Below are positions 62,739 through 64,000 of a stretch of 64,000 nt of DNA, piece after piece (the stretch's first letter is position 1; every line of letters starts with the position of its first letter). A program made the position numbers and the translations under genes. The notes under the pieces are model-generated. The model saw nothing but the letters and a program-made list of their open reading frames with translations. It made no database searches and was not told the origin of the DNA. The DNA is from Paractinoplanes deccanensis (GTDB taxonomy: Bacteria; Actinomycetota; Actinomycetes; Mycobacteriales; Micromonosporaceae), in assembly GCF_016862115.1 (NCBI RefSeq), contig NZ_BOMI01000188.1, positions 30,542 through 94,541 on the forward strand, given 5' to 3'.

Positions 62739-64000
62739 TCAGCTCAGGCCGAACCTTTGGTTGGCCTGGCCGTTGCAGTCGTAGATCTGGACCTGCTGGC
62801 CGTTGCCGGTGCCCCACACGTCGAGGCAGCGGCCGGATTGGACGCCGGTGATGGTGCCGTTGGCGTTGACGTTCCACTGCTGGTTGGCCTGCCCGTTGCA
62901 GCTGTAGATCTGCACGGCCGAGCCGTTGCCGGAGCCGGCGGCGTCGAGGCACCGGGATCCGTACACGGTCAGCTGTTTGCTCGCCGTGAGGGTCCAGGCC
63001 TGGTTGGGCTGGCCGTTGCAGTCGTAGAGCTGCACGCGCGTGCCGTTGGTCTGTGAGGCGCCGGGTACGTCGACGCACCGGCCCGACTGCGCGCCGACGA
63101 TCCGATTCGACCCGGCCGGCGGCGGCGTCGTGGTGGGCGGCGACGTCGAACCGCCGCCGGGGATGGTCGAACACTTGACATTCGACCGGACGATGCCGGT
63201 GGTGTCCTTGATGCTGGGACAGAGGAACGGGGTGTAGCGGGTGTCGTTGTCGACGAAGATCTTCAGCCACTCGATCTGGCTGCGCATCTCGATGTCGTTG
63301 GGCCGCGTGAAGTAGAGGTGGTCGGCGTTGGCGAGCTGGAGGTACGCGCCGGGCGTCGCCGCCGGAAGGGTCGGATAGAGGCCGTCGAGGTAGGACGGCG
63401 TGACCGTGGTGTCGTTGATCCCGCCGATGATCATCGTCGGCACGGTGTCCGAGGCAAGGTTGCCGGACGGCTTGAACGGCGCGAGGCCGATGGCGGCCTT
63501 CAGCGACGGGCGCTGGGTGGCCGCGTACAGGGCGCCGCCACCGCCCATCGAGTGGCCGATGACCGCCAGCCGGTTGCGGTCGACCCGGTCGCGTACCGCA
63601 CTGGAGTTGGTCAGGTAGTCCAGGGCGGCGAGCAGCTGGGTGCCGCGGGCGGTGTCGTAGTCGGTGCGGCTGTTCGTCTCGACCCCGATGACGACGAACC
63701 CGAAGGACGCCAGCCGCGGACCCATCCAGGCTTCCTCGTCGGCGAACAGGGCGGTGTAGCCGGGCACGATGGCGACCGCGCCGTACGTGTGGCTGCTGTC
63801 GGTGGGGTAGTAGATGAAGCCGCCGTTGAAGCCGTTGCCGGGCGGCACCGTGATCTGGGCGGTGGCGAAGGGCCCGTACTGGGCGGCGACGCTGGCCACC
63901 GTGGGATCCGGTCCGCGCTGGTAGGGGTTGTCACCGGCGGGGGTGGTGGGGGGCGTCGTGGTGGGCGGGGTCGTCGGGCCGACGGCGTTCAGCGCGTTGA
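62739..64000 (-). CDS. Cutinase/PET-hydrolase-like polyester hydrolase with CBM13 lectin (5' end outside window)
   Basis: The gene starts beyond the window. The visible part begins with NALNAVG and a Pro/Thr linker, so another domain probably lies upstream. The hydrolase domain begins NPYQRGPDPTVASVAAQYGPF and closely follows Thermobifida-type cutinases: AIVPGYTALFADEEAWMGPRLASFGFVV, nucleophile GHSMGGGG, an acid in GGINDTTVTPSY, His in ANADHLYF, and the C-terminal WLKIFVDNDTRYTPFLCP. At the place of the substrate-binding Trp of those cutinases it has Phe (LAPFKPSG). A linker and a ricin-type lectin (QxW repeats) follow. It is a likely secreted polyester or cutin hydrolase. Confidence 0.9.
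   Translation of the reverse strand, partial: NALNAVGPTTPPTTTPPTTPAGDNPYQRGPDPTVASVAAQYGPFATAQITVPPGNGFNGGFIYYPTDSSHTYGAVAIVPGYTALFADEEAWMGPRLASFGFVVIGVETNSRTDYDTARGTQLLAALDYLTNSSAVRDRVDRNRLAVIGHSMGGGGALYAATQRPSLKAAIGLAPFKPSGNLASDTVPTMIIGGINDTTVTPSYLDGLYPTLPAATPGAYLQLANADHLYFTRPNDIEMRSQIEWLKIFVDNDTRYTPFLCPSIKDTTGIVRSNVKCSTIPGGGSTSPPTTTPPPAGSNRIVGAQSGRCVDVPGASQTNGTRVQLYDCNGQPNQAWTLTASKQLTVYGSRCLDAAGSGNGSAVQIYSCNGQANQQWNVNANGTITGVQSGRCLDVWGTGNGQQVQIYDCNGQANQRFGLS
62772..63100 (-). repeat. CBM13-coding direct repeat, copy 2
   Basis: This is the partner of the copy at 61379-61707. Both code for lectin domains with almost the same residues (SGRCLDVWGT, NGTITGVQSGRC). The similarity at synonymous positions suggests recent duplication or gene conversion between the two esterase genes. 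Confidence 0.8.

Overview
The window comes from a very GC-rich actinobacterium. Short ATGA/GTGA gene overlaps, frequent GTG starts, SARP and large LuxR regulators, and secreted ricin-lectin esterases point to Micromonosporaceae, probably an Actinoplanes-like strain. From memory, a fluorinase has been reported from Actinoplanes sp. N902-109; I could not compare with it. I saw no rRNA, tRNA, CRISPR array or transposase.

The centre of interest is an organofluorine locus at about 14.6-29.6 kb. The gene at 22589-23485 is a fluorinase: its length, insertion loop and every active-site residue I could map match the Streptomyces cattleya enzyme. Around it are a 5'-fluoro-5'-deoxyadenosine phosphorylase-type MTAP (28778), a methylthioribose-1-phosphate isomerase homologue (16615), a two-domain fluorothreonine transaldolase (14566), a YbaK-type tRNA-editing protein (17616) and an EamA exporter (18251); the last three match S. 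cattleya fthABC. The locus also has adenine phosphoribosyltransferase (21864), a CPA2 antiporter (23562), MetK, adenosine kinase and S-adenosylhomocysteine hydrolase (24976-28587). These can recycle the adenine and methionine by-products and remove SAH. Two regulators, an XRE-cupin protein and an atypical response regulator, lie inside. No fluoroacetyl-CoA thioesterase (FlK), fluoroacetaldehyde dehydrogenase or stand-alone fuculose-type aldolase is visible, so 4-fluorothreonine looks a more likely end point than fluoroacetate.

Directly upstream (0.8-14.5 kb) is a tightly coupled 14-gene operon that does not match any pathway I recognise. It has two adenylating enzymes, two carrier proteins, a PLP decarboxylase, an acyl-CoA dehydrogenase-like enzyme, a BtrH-type acyltransferase, a Sfp-type PPTase, a flavin reductase, a sugar-type epimerase, a DegT aminotransferase, a serine hydrolase and an MFS exporter. 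This resembles carrier-bound amino acid chemistry of the butirosin or vicenistatin-starter kind. It ends 23 bp from the transaldolase gene, tail to tail. A joint product with 4-fluorothreonine is possible but unproven.

From 29.6 to 53 kb the content is redox enzymes (PNPOx-like, SDR, quinone reductase, FAD oxidase), alpha/beta hydrolases, SnoaL-fold proteins and regulators, including four very large LuxR ATPases. Two divergent promoters there carry striking palindromes. From 53.8 to 58.7 kb a manganese-type ABC transporter lies beside an oxalate decarboxylase and a 42-residue membrane protein. A MarR/MFS pair with a triple operator follows. The window ends with two secreted esterases carrying CBM13 lectin domains; the second, cut by the window edge, is a cutinase/PET-hydrolase homologue.
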